This document shows, one piece after another, positions 32,662-41,660 of a stretch of 41,660 nucleotides of DNA. Location: the NCBI GenBank assembly GCA_026260175.1, contig JAKCWW010001047.1, positions 38,578 to 80,237 on the forward strand. Direction: 5' to 3'. The notes beneath the pieces are model-generated. The model made no database searches. It saw only the letters and a program-made list of their open reading frames with translations, and was not told where the DNA came from. The DNA comes from Reticulitermes lucifugus. Its lineage: Eukaryota > Arthropoda > Insecta > Blattodea > Rhinotermitidae. Made by a program: the position numbers and the translations under genes. Positions within the stretch are counted from its first letter, which is position 1. Every line of letters begins with the position of its first letter.

Positions 32662-32864
32662 ATGCAAAAGTATATTTTTACTCTTTTCAGTAGTACAGTC
32701 ACAACCAACACACACATTTGCAACATGTGATCAGGCTACCGGTTTCAGCTCAAAGAGCCATCATCAGGCCTGTGATAGAAAACCATAAAAATCAAACTCC
32801 GTACATTTTGATAAGAGAAGTTTTTCCTCTTATCAAAATGTACGGAGTAAAATATACTTTTGCA
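32662..32864. mobile_element. Fold-back element of hammerhead family 2
   Basis: The outer ends ATGCAAAAGTATATTTTTAC and GTAAAATATACTTTTGCAT are inverted repeats. The left arm is about 135 bp, is homologous to 6885-7035, and contains the best hammerhead-like motif. The right arm is only about 18 bp beyond a perfect internal hairpin (CTCCGTACATTTTGATAAGA plus G at 32797-32817, against 32827-32847). The asymmetry suggests that most of a second arm was deleted. Confidence 0.75.
32727..32776 (-). ncRNA. Hammerhead-ribozyme-like motif, best-formed copy
   Basis: Minus strand: helix-I strand CAGGC, CTGATGA (32761-32767), an extra T, stem II GGCTC/GAGCT with a TTT loop (5 bp including one G-U), GAAA, minimal helix III AC-CG-GT, cleavage-position A, helix-I strand GCCTG (5 bp with CAGGC). 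Every invariant core position is present. The single deviation is the extra base between A9 and stem II. The order helix I, CUGAUGA, helix II, GAAA, helix III, UH, helix I matches the type I hammerhead with very short helix III that has been reported for Penelope-like elements. Confidence 0.65.
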
Positions 32865-32974
32865 TCTTACAGTTAATGAGCTTTGAAATGAATAGGAATT
32901 TTAAGCCGCGGGTATTTGCACATCTTCCAAGGTTATACGATAATATATGCTTTAAACAGAAGCAACAGCAGCAA

Positions 32975-32978
<4 letters not shown>

Positions 32979-33006
<28 letters not shown>

Positions 33007-33026
33007 GTAGTAGTAGTAGTAGTAGT
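32979..33026. repeat. Compound microsatellite (TAT)n(TAG)n
   Basis: About nine TAT/ATT units run directly into about seven TAG units. The same compound order is seen at 34960-35035, but the flanks differ. Confidence 0.95.
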
Positions 33027-33702
33027 CGTCGTAATTATAAGGCCGGATAATCAGTAGGGCCTACATAAACTGAAACAACGGACATGTGTCGTACATTACA
33101 AAGGCTTCGTGAATGTAAAACTGCAGTATTTGAAGGTGTCTATTAAGTCTTGAGCCAATTTATAAAACATTTAAAGTTTAGCACAGTAGTTGTGTTTCAG
33201 TTCTCGACAATCAGGCAGCTGAGTTTGACGCACTGCAACATAGCAACCATGGCGTAAACTGCAGTTGAAATCAGCGTTATTTTTAGTCTGTGAGCAGTCA
33301 ACCTGCGCGTGGGCAGTGGCCCACTGGCCGGCCGGCCGGCCGGCAGTATGCGTCTGCCGTCTATTACTGGCGGTGAAAATGTGGGACTTCGATGGAAGAA
33401 GCAAGTGTCCATTAAAACAAGCGCCACCCCTCGTATAACATCCCGCTGCTCGGAACGGGGCTGTAAATATAGACTGAAATTGTGTCAACGGATACAGGCG
33501 ATAAATCGCTAAATGGAGACGGGGAGATGATGGGTAAACTTTGGACATGAAACCGAGACCTTACGAAAATCCTATACGAGTTCGCCAGCTACAGGTCAAG
33601 ATTTAGCGACGTGGGCGCCCAACACACTGCTCCGAAAGACGTTACGTTTAGTTTGATGTTCCTTTCACCGATGCTGTGTCAACTATATGTTATACAGCAT
33701 TG
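33027..33702. other. No gene; a GGCC-repeat palindrome
   Basis: The only notable item is a self-complementary (GGCC)n run at about 33326-33343. Open frames on both strands over 33171-33548 are overlapping and unconvincing. Confidence 0.4.
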
Positions 33703-33764
33703 AAGGTGAGATGTTAGGGCGATTATGGAAGGTGAGATGTTAGGGCGATTATGGAAGGTGAGTG
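33703..33764. repeat. 26-bp direct repeat, 2.3 copies
   Basis: AAGGTGAGATGTTAGGGCGA plus TTATGG is repeated at 33703 and 33729, with a partial third unit at 33755. The copies are identical, so the duplication is recent. Confidence 0.95.
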
Positions 33765-33859
33765 AGTAAGATCAGGCGTATAGGAGTAAGCGATGTGGCA
33801 TATTTGAACGTTCTGTTCAAGGATTTTACTAGAAGAATTCCGGCAAAACCACGAATACC

Positions 33860-34110
33860 ACATTTGCCCGGTGCATGGAGGTATAGCTCAACACTCTCCT
33901 TATCTCTGCGCTAGATGGAGGAAAGTCGTTAAATTTACGCTGCGGGCGATTTAAACCCAGGGGGACAGTCCCTGGTACTTATAGGATAGGGGACTGGGTG
34001 AGCCCCAAAGCCGGTCTGGACGCTTTGGAGAAGAAAATATCTTGTCTGCACCGGGAATGGAACCTCGATTCCTCGGTCGTCCATTCCGTAGCCTAGTCTC
34101 GATAACAAAA
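33860..34110 (-). repeat. tRNA-headed SINE family C, antisense
   Basis: The minus strand starts near 34110 with GAGACTAGGCTACGGAATGG, has box-B-like GAGGTTCCATTCCC, then the body TTCTTCTCCAAAGCGTCCAG, CCGGCTTTGGGGCTCACCC and TATAAGTACCAGGGACTGTC. The 3' end contains GAGCTATACCTCCATG. It abuts the hammerhead-type element at 34121. Confidence 0.7.
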
Positions 34111-34120
34111 AAGGATTTAA

Positions 34121-34200
34121 GTACCGTCAAACACAACTAATATTTCTTATTACTTTATTGTGGCAACATGTTTCGACCTAATTTCATCTTCAGGCCATTA
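34121..34200 (-). repeat. Solo hammerhead-bearing element end
   Basis: Minus strand: CTGAAGA motif followed by CACAATAAAG and then TTAGTTGTGTTTGACGGTAC (34121-34140), the terminal motif shared with the elements at 17537, 24544 and 38430. No inverted partner was found. Confidence 0.6.
34160..34199 (-). ncRNA. Hammerhead-ribozyme-like motif, intact core, short stem II
   Basis: Minus strand: helix-I strand TGGC, CTGAAGA, an extra T, weak stem II (GA/TC, 2 bp), GAAA, ACATGT, cleavage-position T, helix-I strand GCCA (4 bp). The core is intact. Stem II is much shorter than in other copies. Confidence 0.5.
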
Positions 34201-34957
34201 TTATATAACTCATAAAGGTATAGTATACAATTGTATTATATGATATTAATAAGTTAGATCTTAATGTTACCAAGAAACCGTTACATGTTGCAATGTCAGA
34301 TTTTGTTTTGTAACAGTTAAAACGTGGATTAGCATATTTGAAATGGAGGGTTTGTATGTTGTGCATGTCCCGAACAGTGACAAAGGACGGTATGTTTTTG
34401 CATCAGCTCCAACGGCTCGTAATAACATCAGATTCAACTGAATGAAGCACCAGACCAAAACAAGAATTAAAACGCATAAAGGACAAAATAGCTACGTACA
34501 AGATATCAACAAGGCTACGCAAGATACATGTTTCCAAAAACTGTACTGCTTAGTCTCCTGTGTGGATATGCACAACATACTCGGGGCAGAATGCAGTGCC
34601 GTTGAGTGCTAAAGCATGCGGTACGTACGAGTATGGTTAACTGCCTTGAAAGGGTTGATCATGCGGCCTATTAACATGAATTACCTCGGCATGTAATTTT
34701 TTTTTTACTCTTCCCCTGCTAAATCCATCTCTCATACGTCTAAATATACGTAGCGCTTTCTGCAATTTGTGATTTTTTTTCCATCTCGGCGTGAGAGGTC
34801 GAGTGTCCCACGTTGTTATAAGCTTATTATAACGTTTATGAGAAGTACTTCGATGTGGTCAAGCCAAAAAACACAGCACGACTTTGTAATCGTAGGCAAA
34901 GTTTATGTTGACCAAAGGATTTGGTAGGATTTGTATTTTGTCTTCTTGTGTTGTTCG

Positions 34958-34959
<2 letters not shown>
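34201..34959. other. No recognisable feature
   Basis: AT-rich DNA with poly-T patches. No gene or repeat supported. Confidence 0.4.

Positions 34960-35035
<76 letters not shown>
34960..35035. repeat. Compound microsatellite (TTA)n(TAG)n
   Basis: About fourteen TTA/ATT units switch to about twelve TAG units. Homopolymeric translations (Ile, Leu, Ser, Val, Asn, Thr) across it on both strands are artefacts. Confidence 0.97.
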
Positions 35036-35036
<1 letters not shown>

Positions 35037-35744
35037 CTTGTTCCCACTCTTGACGACGGATTCCTCCATACCGAATATTTTCGCGTATTCCGTGGCACAC
35101 CCAGGAGTATGCTCGATTAAATGTCGGCGATATTGAACTCATCCTTCACGCGAAATGCGTGATGCAAAATGCTTGGTTCGAAGAAACAATAACGCTTTCA
35201 CCTGTTAATATTTTTGTGTTTTAAGTCATAGGACAGTTTGTACCTCAGCATTTGTGTCACTTCTCACGGTGAATTTGGCGATGCCATCCGTCATTTGGCG
35301 TTCCACAGGTGTATCTTGTTAGCTCTGCTGAACAATTTCTTACACATCATATCCTGTGTATGGGCACTGACTTTCCCAATTCAGTGTAGACTGTATATCG
35401 CAAATCTATTTATAGACATTACATCCGTCTAGTCAAATTACGTCATGAGCTATTCATTTTGTTTACATTGTTATCTCCATGCCGTGTGAGCAGCTTGGTG
35501 TACGAGGTATGAACATTGCAGTGTGTAACATGTGCCTAGGTCAGGTGCGTGTGTACGGGAACCTGGATATAATCAACGTCGGGCACTAGACTGAGCCAGC
35601 TTCTTTCATAGCCCCGTTGAACAGAGAAACTCGAAGAAGAACGTCAAAAAAACATTAACCGTTAGGAGCCAAGGACAGCGTTTCGAAAATCGATACGAAG
35701 AATTTATACAGCTGCTTCCGAAGGGAAGTAAAATGGTCTACGTT
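35036..35744. other. No recognisable feature
   Basis: Unassigned DNA between the microsatellite and the SINE. No supported gene or repeat. Confidence 0.4.
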
Positions 35745-35757
35745 TGCATATGTACAT

Positions 35758-36015
35758 TTATTTTTTCCAATGGCTCCACAGCCCTAGCGGGCCAAGGATT
35801 CCTCATTTTTGAGGCTTCGCAATCACACTCAGACACACCACTCTCGGTAGGACTCCCCTGGACGAGTGACCAGCCCGTCGCAGAGACCTCTACCTGACAA
35901 CACAAAACAATCACAAGAGACAGACATCCATGCCCCCGGCTGGATTCGAACCCACAATCCCAGAAAGCGAGCGGCCGCAGATCCACGCCTTATACCGCGC
36001 GGCCACTGGGATCGG
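35758..36015 (-). repeat. SINE family A, full length, with 13-bp target-site duplications
   Basis: The minus strand starts CCGATCCCAGTGGCCGCGCG, has a tRNA-like box A region (GCGCGGTATAAGGCG) and box B GGTTCGAATCC, then the body CAGGTAGAGGTCTCTGCGAC and an A-rich tail. It is flanked by TGCATATGTACAT (35745-35757) and TGCATGTGTACAT (36016-36028), 12 of 13 identical. Translations across it (RSQWPRGIRRGSAAARFLGL) are a signature I remember from cockroach and termite gene models. It derives from a tRNA and would use LINE machinery in trans. Confidence 0.9.
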
Positions 36016-36028
36016 TGCATGTGTACAT

Positions 36029-36854
36029 AAACATCTATTTTCTTTCTGTAAGTCACAGTTGTGTCGTGCATAATATCTACGACATTCCTGTATTTTGAAT
36101 TCTGATTTTGTAGCATTTGCTGTCGCAGTTCTGTAATAGGAAGAAACCAAAAAGTGATGAAAATTAGCAAGATAAACTGGAAGTCAGAAATTGACTGAAG
36201 TGCAAAAGCTGTGCTATGTGTCACTGTGCTGTGAACATGTGCTGTCTGCCGATGTACAGGGAAATACACCTCTTTGTGTTTAAAACGTTTTGTTAATGAT
36301 AGGCATATTGAGGACTAAAATTTCAAGTTCCAATGTATTGTGATACCGTGTATAGAAGTTTTAACTAGCAATGTGATCTAGATGTAAAATCTCTATAGCG
36401 AATCATGTGTGCTTGCAGCTCCTGAAAATGATCTGAGGGCTGACACATGTCGGACTGAAGTACCTGACAACAGCTGACATGTACGTGTGTTTATTTCATG
36501 GTTGACTGTTGGCTGAACAGAGTTTGTTTGAAATACAGGTTTCGTGTTACGATTGCATAGCCACCTACGCTGTTCGTCTTCGACCCCCGAATTATTTCGG
36601 AATAAACAAAGCCACCGGACCAAATATAACACAACGATTTCACAAAGCGGGTTAACAAACATGCTGCTTCGTGCGCTCTGAGTACTGCTTATTTATACGG
36701 GAAGGAAGCTGTACACAGGCACCAGATGTCCAGTAACTCATACCATTGCATCGATAATAAATAAATCAGACTCTCTTAATATCCACATCCACATATAAAA
36801 CACGGTGTCCAGCACTGCCCATAAAGTTTCCATTCACCCTATCGCCGTGCCATA
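36029..36854. other. Mostly unassigned; one decayed hammerhead-like segment
   Basis: At about 36419-36462 (+) CTGAAAA, an extra T, a GATC/GGCT-like stem, GACA and CATGTCGG resemble the hammerhead-like motif with several core changes. Otherwise nothing recognisable. Confidence 0.3.
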
Positions 36855-36862
36855 TTTTAGAC

Positions 36863-37278
36863 CAGTGGTTCCCAAAGTGTGGGATCCGCGACCAGTTCCC
36901 AGGGGATCCGTGGATACTTTTTTGTAATGGCTACTTTGAAGTTTACTTATTGTTTTAATTAAGGAATAATGTTTTGTTAAAAATAATCGCGGCACTTCTT
37001 TAATTCGTATGACCGTTAGAATATCTAGTTAAGAAACCCCCTGTACCCACGAAGCGAGAAACAATCAGTTTAATTAAGGTCAAATCATGCAATGCATGGT
37101 TACGTATGCTACTGGTATGTATTCGTAGTTATCTGAAATCAGTTCTGAGATATAAGTTTTTAATTTTGCATACCTATCATCCGGACGCTCGATATTTACG
37201 TGAGCAAGGATGGGAGGATTTATGGTAATTTCTCTAAACCGAAAGGGGGCCGCGAGCAAAAAAGTTTGGGAAACACTG
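36863..37278. mobile_element. Non-autonomous hAT-type element (MITE) with 8-bp target duplication
   Basis: The left end CAGTGGTTCCCAAAGTGTGG faces the right end AGTTTGGGAAACACTG, an imperfect inverted repeat in the classic hAT style (CAGTGGTTCCCAAA). Flanks TTTTAGAC (36855-36862) and GTTTAGAC (37279-37286) match in 7 of 8 bases, as expected of an hAT 8-bp duplication. The 416-bp interior encodes no transposase. Confidence 0.85.
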
Positions 37279-37639
37279 GTTTAGACAGTTGGTCGCCAGC
37301 CTCTCAACGCGCATGCAGTCTACATGGTATTTGTGGTGGACACAGGGAGACTATAAGCCGCGCTTTGTCCCAGCACTTCGGCTTGCTCCTGTCAGTTTGC
37401 AGCAAAGGTCTGTGTTCGTTCAAGGGATGACAGTGGGCCCATCAGGGGCCGCAGTGCCAAGCGATGTAGGCTGATCCCTCATGCGACTTAAGATCATGAA
37501 AATGGTTTCGAAGAAAATCAACAGAACGAAATATAAATCTGCGGTGCTGCCAAGAGGAATCGGATGGTACTAGTGACGACATAAATGCCCTCTGTATGGT
37601 TGTTTTGTATGCCTTATCACAAACAGTTTGTAGATGAAT

Positions 37640-37720
37640 AGACGTGAGGTAACGCGTCAGACTTGATCTCAAGATGTACCCATTTCGAATCTTGGTGGTG
37701 GTTTGGATGTCATGACTGAA
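37640..37720 (+). repeat. tRNA-like SINE head relic
   Basis: GTGAGGTAACGCGTCAGACT, GATCTCAAG and TTCGAATCTTGG have the order and spacing of box A, anticodon arm and box B of a tRNA. The acceptor stem does not close and the T-arm is imperfect, so a SINE head or decayed tRNA pseudogene is more likely than a functional tRNA. Confidence 0.4.
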
Positions 37721-37954
37721 GTCTTCCGTAAATGTTCAGTCCCTTAACCATTTAAATCCTGCTGGTAGCTATATGTACCACCTGCTGTAACGTAAAGAAT
37801 ATCTGCATTTGGGCACGCAGTATTACGTTTTGTTCTCAGGACAAATGCCGATTATTTCCTTTGACATCATTTATCGATTGGTCTTTATAATCGACACGGT
37901 GTGTGTCCTCTATGAGGCAGAAGCTGAGTTTTTACACATCAGTTAGACTTCAAT

Positions 37955-38130
37955 AGTCAACTGCGGCGGTCCGAGTTCGAGCCCTGACCAGACCATGTGG
38001 GAGGTATGGTGGACAAAATGGCACCAAGACTGGTTTTTGTCCCCCTACTTCAGTTTTCCCAGCAGTCCCAGTTGTCAGCATCATTTCACCAATGCTCCAT
38101 TCTCATCTTCTTCTTGATCTTCTTTTCATC
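37955..38130 (+). repeat. SINE family B head and body
   Basis: GAGTTCGAGCCCTGACC (box B) is followed by CATGTGGGAGGTATGGTGGA, CAAAATGGCACCAAGACTGG, a TTTT-rich block and a CACCAATGCTCCATTC block. It parallels the reverse complement of 500-620. Confidence 0.6.
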
Positions 38131-38412
38131 TTCAAAGCTACGCTAACAGGACAGACGTGTGAAGCGGACCTTCTAACAAAAGTGATGTTTTTGCACGGAT
38201 CTGGGAGAGCATCAAGACGGAAGAGTCTGTACCTAAAGGTTAAGGTGAATGCTGACATTGTCCTGTAAGGAAACACTCAGATCACTTCCTGCCTGATACT
38301 TTCAATTCACTGTCTCTCAATCAGACTCTTCTGTTATACAATAATATCTGCAGGTTACACACGTCATTACAAGTGTGCGAACGAACCGACAAAACGGCAT
38401 GGCTGTTAAATA

Positions 38413-38530
38413 GGGGGGGGGGACGAGGGGCAGTCAATCAAAATTACACTTTTGCAATTTCTTACTGTATATTGTGTGACATGTTTCGGCTTTAGGTAAA
38501 GGCCATCATCAGGCGCTATAAAAATATTTG
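38413..38530 (-). repeat. Solo hammerhead-bearing element end, next to a G10 run
   Basis: The minus strand carries a hammerhead-like motif (38472-38519): CTGATGA, an extra T, strong stem II GGC(C)TTT/AAAGCC, GAAA, ACATGT, C. Helix I is poorly paired (GCGC with ACAC). It is followed by TGTAATTTTGATTGACTG (38431-38448 reversed), the shared terminal motif. A ten-G run lies at 38413-38422. Core bases are intact but helix I is decayed. Confidence 0.5.
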
Positions 38531-38643
38531 CTGAAAGTGTAGTGGCATACAGCACGATAAAATTTCAAGTGCTTGAAATCTCAGATTTACAATATGTTGT
38601 GTGTTGTGAAAGCTGAAAGTGGAATAATAGAATTGTGTATACA

Positions 38644-38670
38644 GTATATATATATATATATATATATATA
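38644..38670. repeat. (TA)n microsatellite
   Basis: An uninterrupted TA run of about 27 bp. Confidence 0.95.
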
Positions 38671-39899
38671 GGGATATGTATAAACACTAGACAGTACTTC
38701 AATTAAGTGAAAGGCAGATTCTGTATATTACATAGGCCTCCGAGGGATAGAAGTTTCTTGGTTATCTGGAAATAAAGCGTGGTGTAGTGAAACATTGTTT
38801 CTATGTATTTAATTTGCTATCTTTTCCTGTCCAGTTAATTAGTAGACAAATAAGCAGAAATAAAAAACCCCGGACATAACCCTCACACATGTTGGAGGAC
38901 AACTTTCACTTCCTCGTGTCGGTTGCACCCTTAAAACATTGTGTGGGAATTGCGTGATACGTAACCAACCCTAATACAGATATTGTTAGCATCCACATTA
39001 ACATTTTGCCTATAAATAAGGCGGGAAAGGTGCAATACGTACCGGAGTGCACGTAGTTTCTGCATGCAGTCTTTGCTGCTGGCAGTTCTGATGCTTCAGT
39101 CTGTTCCTAATATGTTAACTTTTCAATAATATCAAGTAATTGCTTCGGATGTAGCCGACTGTTTATACTGCATCATTTGAGTAATTGCAGGATGTTTTAA
39201 TTGGAACGGTTTTAATAGTTTATTAAAATGTCTGTTTATTCATCACGCCTAGAATTTTTCAGTGCATAGGAGCCTGAAGCCGAATTCATAGTTTAAAAAT
39301 AGAGGGCCTTGTCTGTGTCTCTGTATTACTTACTGTGCAATATGTACAATGCATGTCGAAGTTTAAGTTGTCTTAACTCTGTAATTTTAGAGAACAATAT
39401 TTATGAAAAGTACATATATTATTTTAATTAGACACAGACCTATTATTTGAATTTTTTTTCGAATGCGCTTAGTATATTGCTAATTGCGGAATAACTCTAA
39501 AATAAAAATACACTACTGTGAAATCGAGCGTTTTGAAACTCGAAATGGCCATTTACCTTTCTGTAAGGACCTCTAACATAAAATTCAATCAAGCTCAGTC
39601 TAGCAATTATCGGATAGATGGGAAGACACACACGTCACTTTACGGGCTCATTTTATACACATCCTGAAGAGGACAGACAATAACGTGTTTTAACCGTTTA
39701 AAACTTAGAGGCTGGTGTGTGTACCGTCGGGTCCAGCATGAACAACTCTGCATTTTGTGCACACAACGTGTTGATGTGTTCTTCATGCTTCTCACCAAAA
39801 GCAGTGACTGTGATTCCTTACACAGCTTTCAGCATTTAGTAATATCTAATGGTTCCACCGATGTTCCGTTACTTGGAAAAATGAAAAAACTGATCATCT
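38671..39899. other. No recognisable feature
   Basis: AT-rich DNA. A weak CTGAAGA-like word at about 39663 followed by AACGTGTT could be a very old hammerhead-like copy, but GAAA is missing. Confidence 0.35.
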
Positions 39900-39979
39900 T
39901 TCTCTTCATCATCATCACAGGATTGCACAATAAAACTTAAGGCTGCGGTGCGTCCGTAGCATCTGCTGCGGGGCCCTTC
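39900..39979 (+). repeat. SINE family B tail fragment, plus strand
   Basis: TTGCACAATAAAACTTAAGG, CTGCGGTGCGTCCGTAGCAT and CTGCTGCGGGGCCCTTC match the reverse complement of 390-450 and 40540-40600. The fragment is followed by a TATATA run (39980-40000). Confidence 0.75.
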
Positions 39980-40000
39980 TATATATATATATGTATATAT

Positions 40001-40524
40001 TAAAAAAAGCAAACTTTGTTCCCTGTGACGTACGAACTGAACCTTTATATACAGTGTACATAGATTTATTTTAGTCCTCAAATGGCTTAATGATAGTAAC
40101 CGCATTCCCTTTAAAGTAGGGCGTTATTTATAACAATACTATTCCGTATACAGCGAAAGAGTTACTAGTGGTATGTACTGAAGTAATCCTCAAAAGTCGG
40201 CGGTAAGCATGAGGCACACAACCGGTTTCTACGCAACAGACGTAGTCTGCAAAGACATATCCACTTTCGACTCCAGTTATTTTTATAAGCAACATGCCTA
40301 TTCAGAGCAGCGACATTTCCTAAGCCTGACAAGCTCTGGAGGAAGATAAGTGGTTGATGTTTGCATTTTGGTGTTTAGACTGAGGAAGGACGGCTTATTT
40401 TTTTGGATTTGTTATATACAGTATACATGTATGTTTTAATGCCAGTCACTACACGCAGACCGGCTTTCTTTACCTAGTTGGGACGTGGTTTTGCTGCTCT
40501 TTCAATTCAAGTAATTGCCGAGGT
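40001..40524. other. No recognisable feature
   Basis: AT-rich DNA between two SINE fragments. Confidence 0.4.
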
Positions 40525-40620
40525 TTTATTTTTTGGTGAAGGGCCCCGCAACAGATGCCACGGACGCACCGCAGCCTTGAGGCTTATTGTGCAAAAATGC
40601 CGGGGTAAGACAGTACCTCA
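40525..40620 (-). repeat. SINE family B tail fragment, antisense
   Basis: A poly-T stretch (40525-40534) is followed by GTGAAGGGCCCCGCAACAGA, TGCCACGGACGCACCGCAGC and TTGAGGCTTATTGTGCA. It is the reverse-oriented tail of the same family as 377-620. Confidence 0.75.
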
Positions 40621-41585
40621 GATCAGTCGATGAGGACTTCCTTTCTCGCCACCTTAATCCCGTCATTTGAAGGTACAGTGATTCCTCGTCCATAGCTGGG
40701 GAAGGGGGGGGGAGGGGAAGAGGTTGATCACAGCTTATTGGGCGAACTTCTTACGGGAAAAGTAAGGTTAAGCTAACGCGAAATTTATGGAGCCCCGGTA
40801 TTGTAAAATACATACATTTTTGGACAACATAACATTTACACAGTGCTTTCGTAGCTGATATTGCTGGCTTCTGCGGCACTTGATTGAGTAAACAGCCCGC
40901 GTTTATCGGCGTGTAATTAAACATTTCAGCGTTCGTCACATTTTCTCCCATATATTTTAACTATTTTCAACCGCTTATAGTCACAACTGCAAGGGGTCAA
41001 GCAACGTTGGACGAGGTTTTGTGCGTATGGCCTCAGCCACTGACAACGGTTTAAATAAATAAATGAATAAAACATTGGACCGATGAGTAGACAGACGATA
41101 AAAACTTATATTACTATGTCAAGAACAAGAACTACCTCTTTACGTATCTTCCTAAATTCCCACGCTTCTATATCAGTCATGGTCTGTCAGTAATATCCTC
41201 AAACACCCTCAACAGCTTCTACTAACTGCAAAGTAAATATGTCGATTAGATGCTTAAGAGGAAGTTTTGAACGTTACAGTAATTGCATAACTGGCTGGGT
41301 CCTGCTGTGAACAACCGCTGTGAACCTCCAGTATCTGTAGACTGAATGCAGCACAATAAGGACACTGCTGCGAGTGATTATTGTGTCGTATTGACATACG
41401 TAAGGCAAAACGGAGAAACGCCAATGGGTAATCGTCATTTTGTAATCCAATCTCCTGCAGACTTTTGCTTCAGTGGAACATGTTAATTTCGAATTCAGGA
41501 TGTTTTAAATGTTTGTTTACAAAAGTCTTTCCTTTGCTAACAAACGTTATTTGTTGTTTTGATCGGTTGTCCTGAATGACCATGA
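40621..41585. other. No recognisable feature
   Basis: AT-rich DNA with a G-rich run at about 40700-40717. No gene or repeat supported. Confidence 0.4.
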
Positions 41586-41660
41586 AAGTTTTTTTTAATG
41601 AAGGGCCCTTGCACCACAGCCTTAAGGCTTTTTGTGCAACCCCAATGAAGATGATGAGGA
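41586..41660 (-). repeat. SINE family B tail fragment, cut by the window end
   Basis: A poly-T run and AATGAAGGGCCCTTGCACCA, CAGCCTTAAGGC and TTGTGCAACCCC parallel 385-460. An internal segment (the CGCAGCAGATGC block) is deleted. It continues beyond the window. Confidence 0.65.

Noticed and set aside
34836..35136. Open frames coding for poly-Ile, poly-Leu, poly-Ser, poly-Val or poly-Asn
   Set aside because: They arise from a trinucleotide microsatellite that is open in all frames on both strands.
35829..36269. 146-codon frame on the minus strand, the second longest open frame in the window
   Set aside because: Most of it translates the tRNA-derived SINE at 35758-36015. It is not a gene.
37640..37720. 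Possible functional tRNA gene
   Set aside because: Box A and box B words are present but the acceptor stem and T-arm do not pair properly and no clear terminator follows. Called a SINE head relic.
39655..39695. CTGAAGA-like word followed by AACGTGTT as another hammerhead copy
   Set aside because: The GAAA element is absent and no stem II or helix I pairing is convincing.

Overview
This window looks like non-coding DNA from a large, repeat-rich, AT-rich animal genome, most likely an insect and probably a cockroach or termite (Blattodea). The reasons are: no dense reading frames and no operons; one good splice-bounded exon; tRNA-headed SINEs, hAT-type and fold-back elements; and translated repeat fragments that I remember from blattodean gene models. 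The order-level assignment rests on memory of those repeats and is not proven here. Two short N runs mark assembly uncertainty.

Layout. 1-2200: SINE remnants and one other dispersed repeat. 2278-2497 (+): the only convincing coding exon, a Pro/Tyr-rich segment with a PPxY motif followed by a likely helical or coiled-coil stretch. The DNA to its right reads as intron or intergenic sequence. 4800-10000: dispersed repeats and the first hammerhead-ribozyme-like elements, including a 254-bp inverted repeat at 6068-6321. 10846-19067: SINEs, a 46-bp x 13 minisatellite at 16461-17059, and a 1.5-kb inverted-repeat element (17537-19067) that has been invaded by SINEs and a fold-back element. 20881-21550: a decayed Penelope-like retroelement C-terminus with a GIY-YIG-type segment. 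24544-25022: a compact inverted-repeat element with a hammerhead-like motif in each arm. 28050-34200: more dispersed repeats, a 21-bp tandem repeat, fold-back elements with a well-formed hammerhead-like motif (32727-32776), and a SINE. 35745-36028: a full-length SINE with target-site duplications. 36855-37286: a non-autonomous hAT element with an 8-bp duplication. 37640-41660: SINE fragments and low-complexity DNA.

The most interesting signal is a recurring RNA-like motif in at least ten places and on both strands: CTGANGA, an extra T, a small stem-loop, GAAA, a tiny ACNNGT helix, then a cleavage-type base. In the better copies it is flanked by complementary helix-I arms. This is the hammerhead layout reported for Penelope-like elements and their non-autonomous relatives. 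Several copies share a terminal motif resembling TTTTGATTGACGG, and three are in divergent inverted pairs. The window also carries a Penelope-like protein relic, so a link is plausible, but nothing here shows the two belong to the same element.

No promoter, functional tRNA or rRNA, CRISPR, origin or complete gene can be supported.
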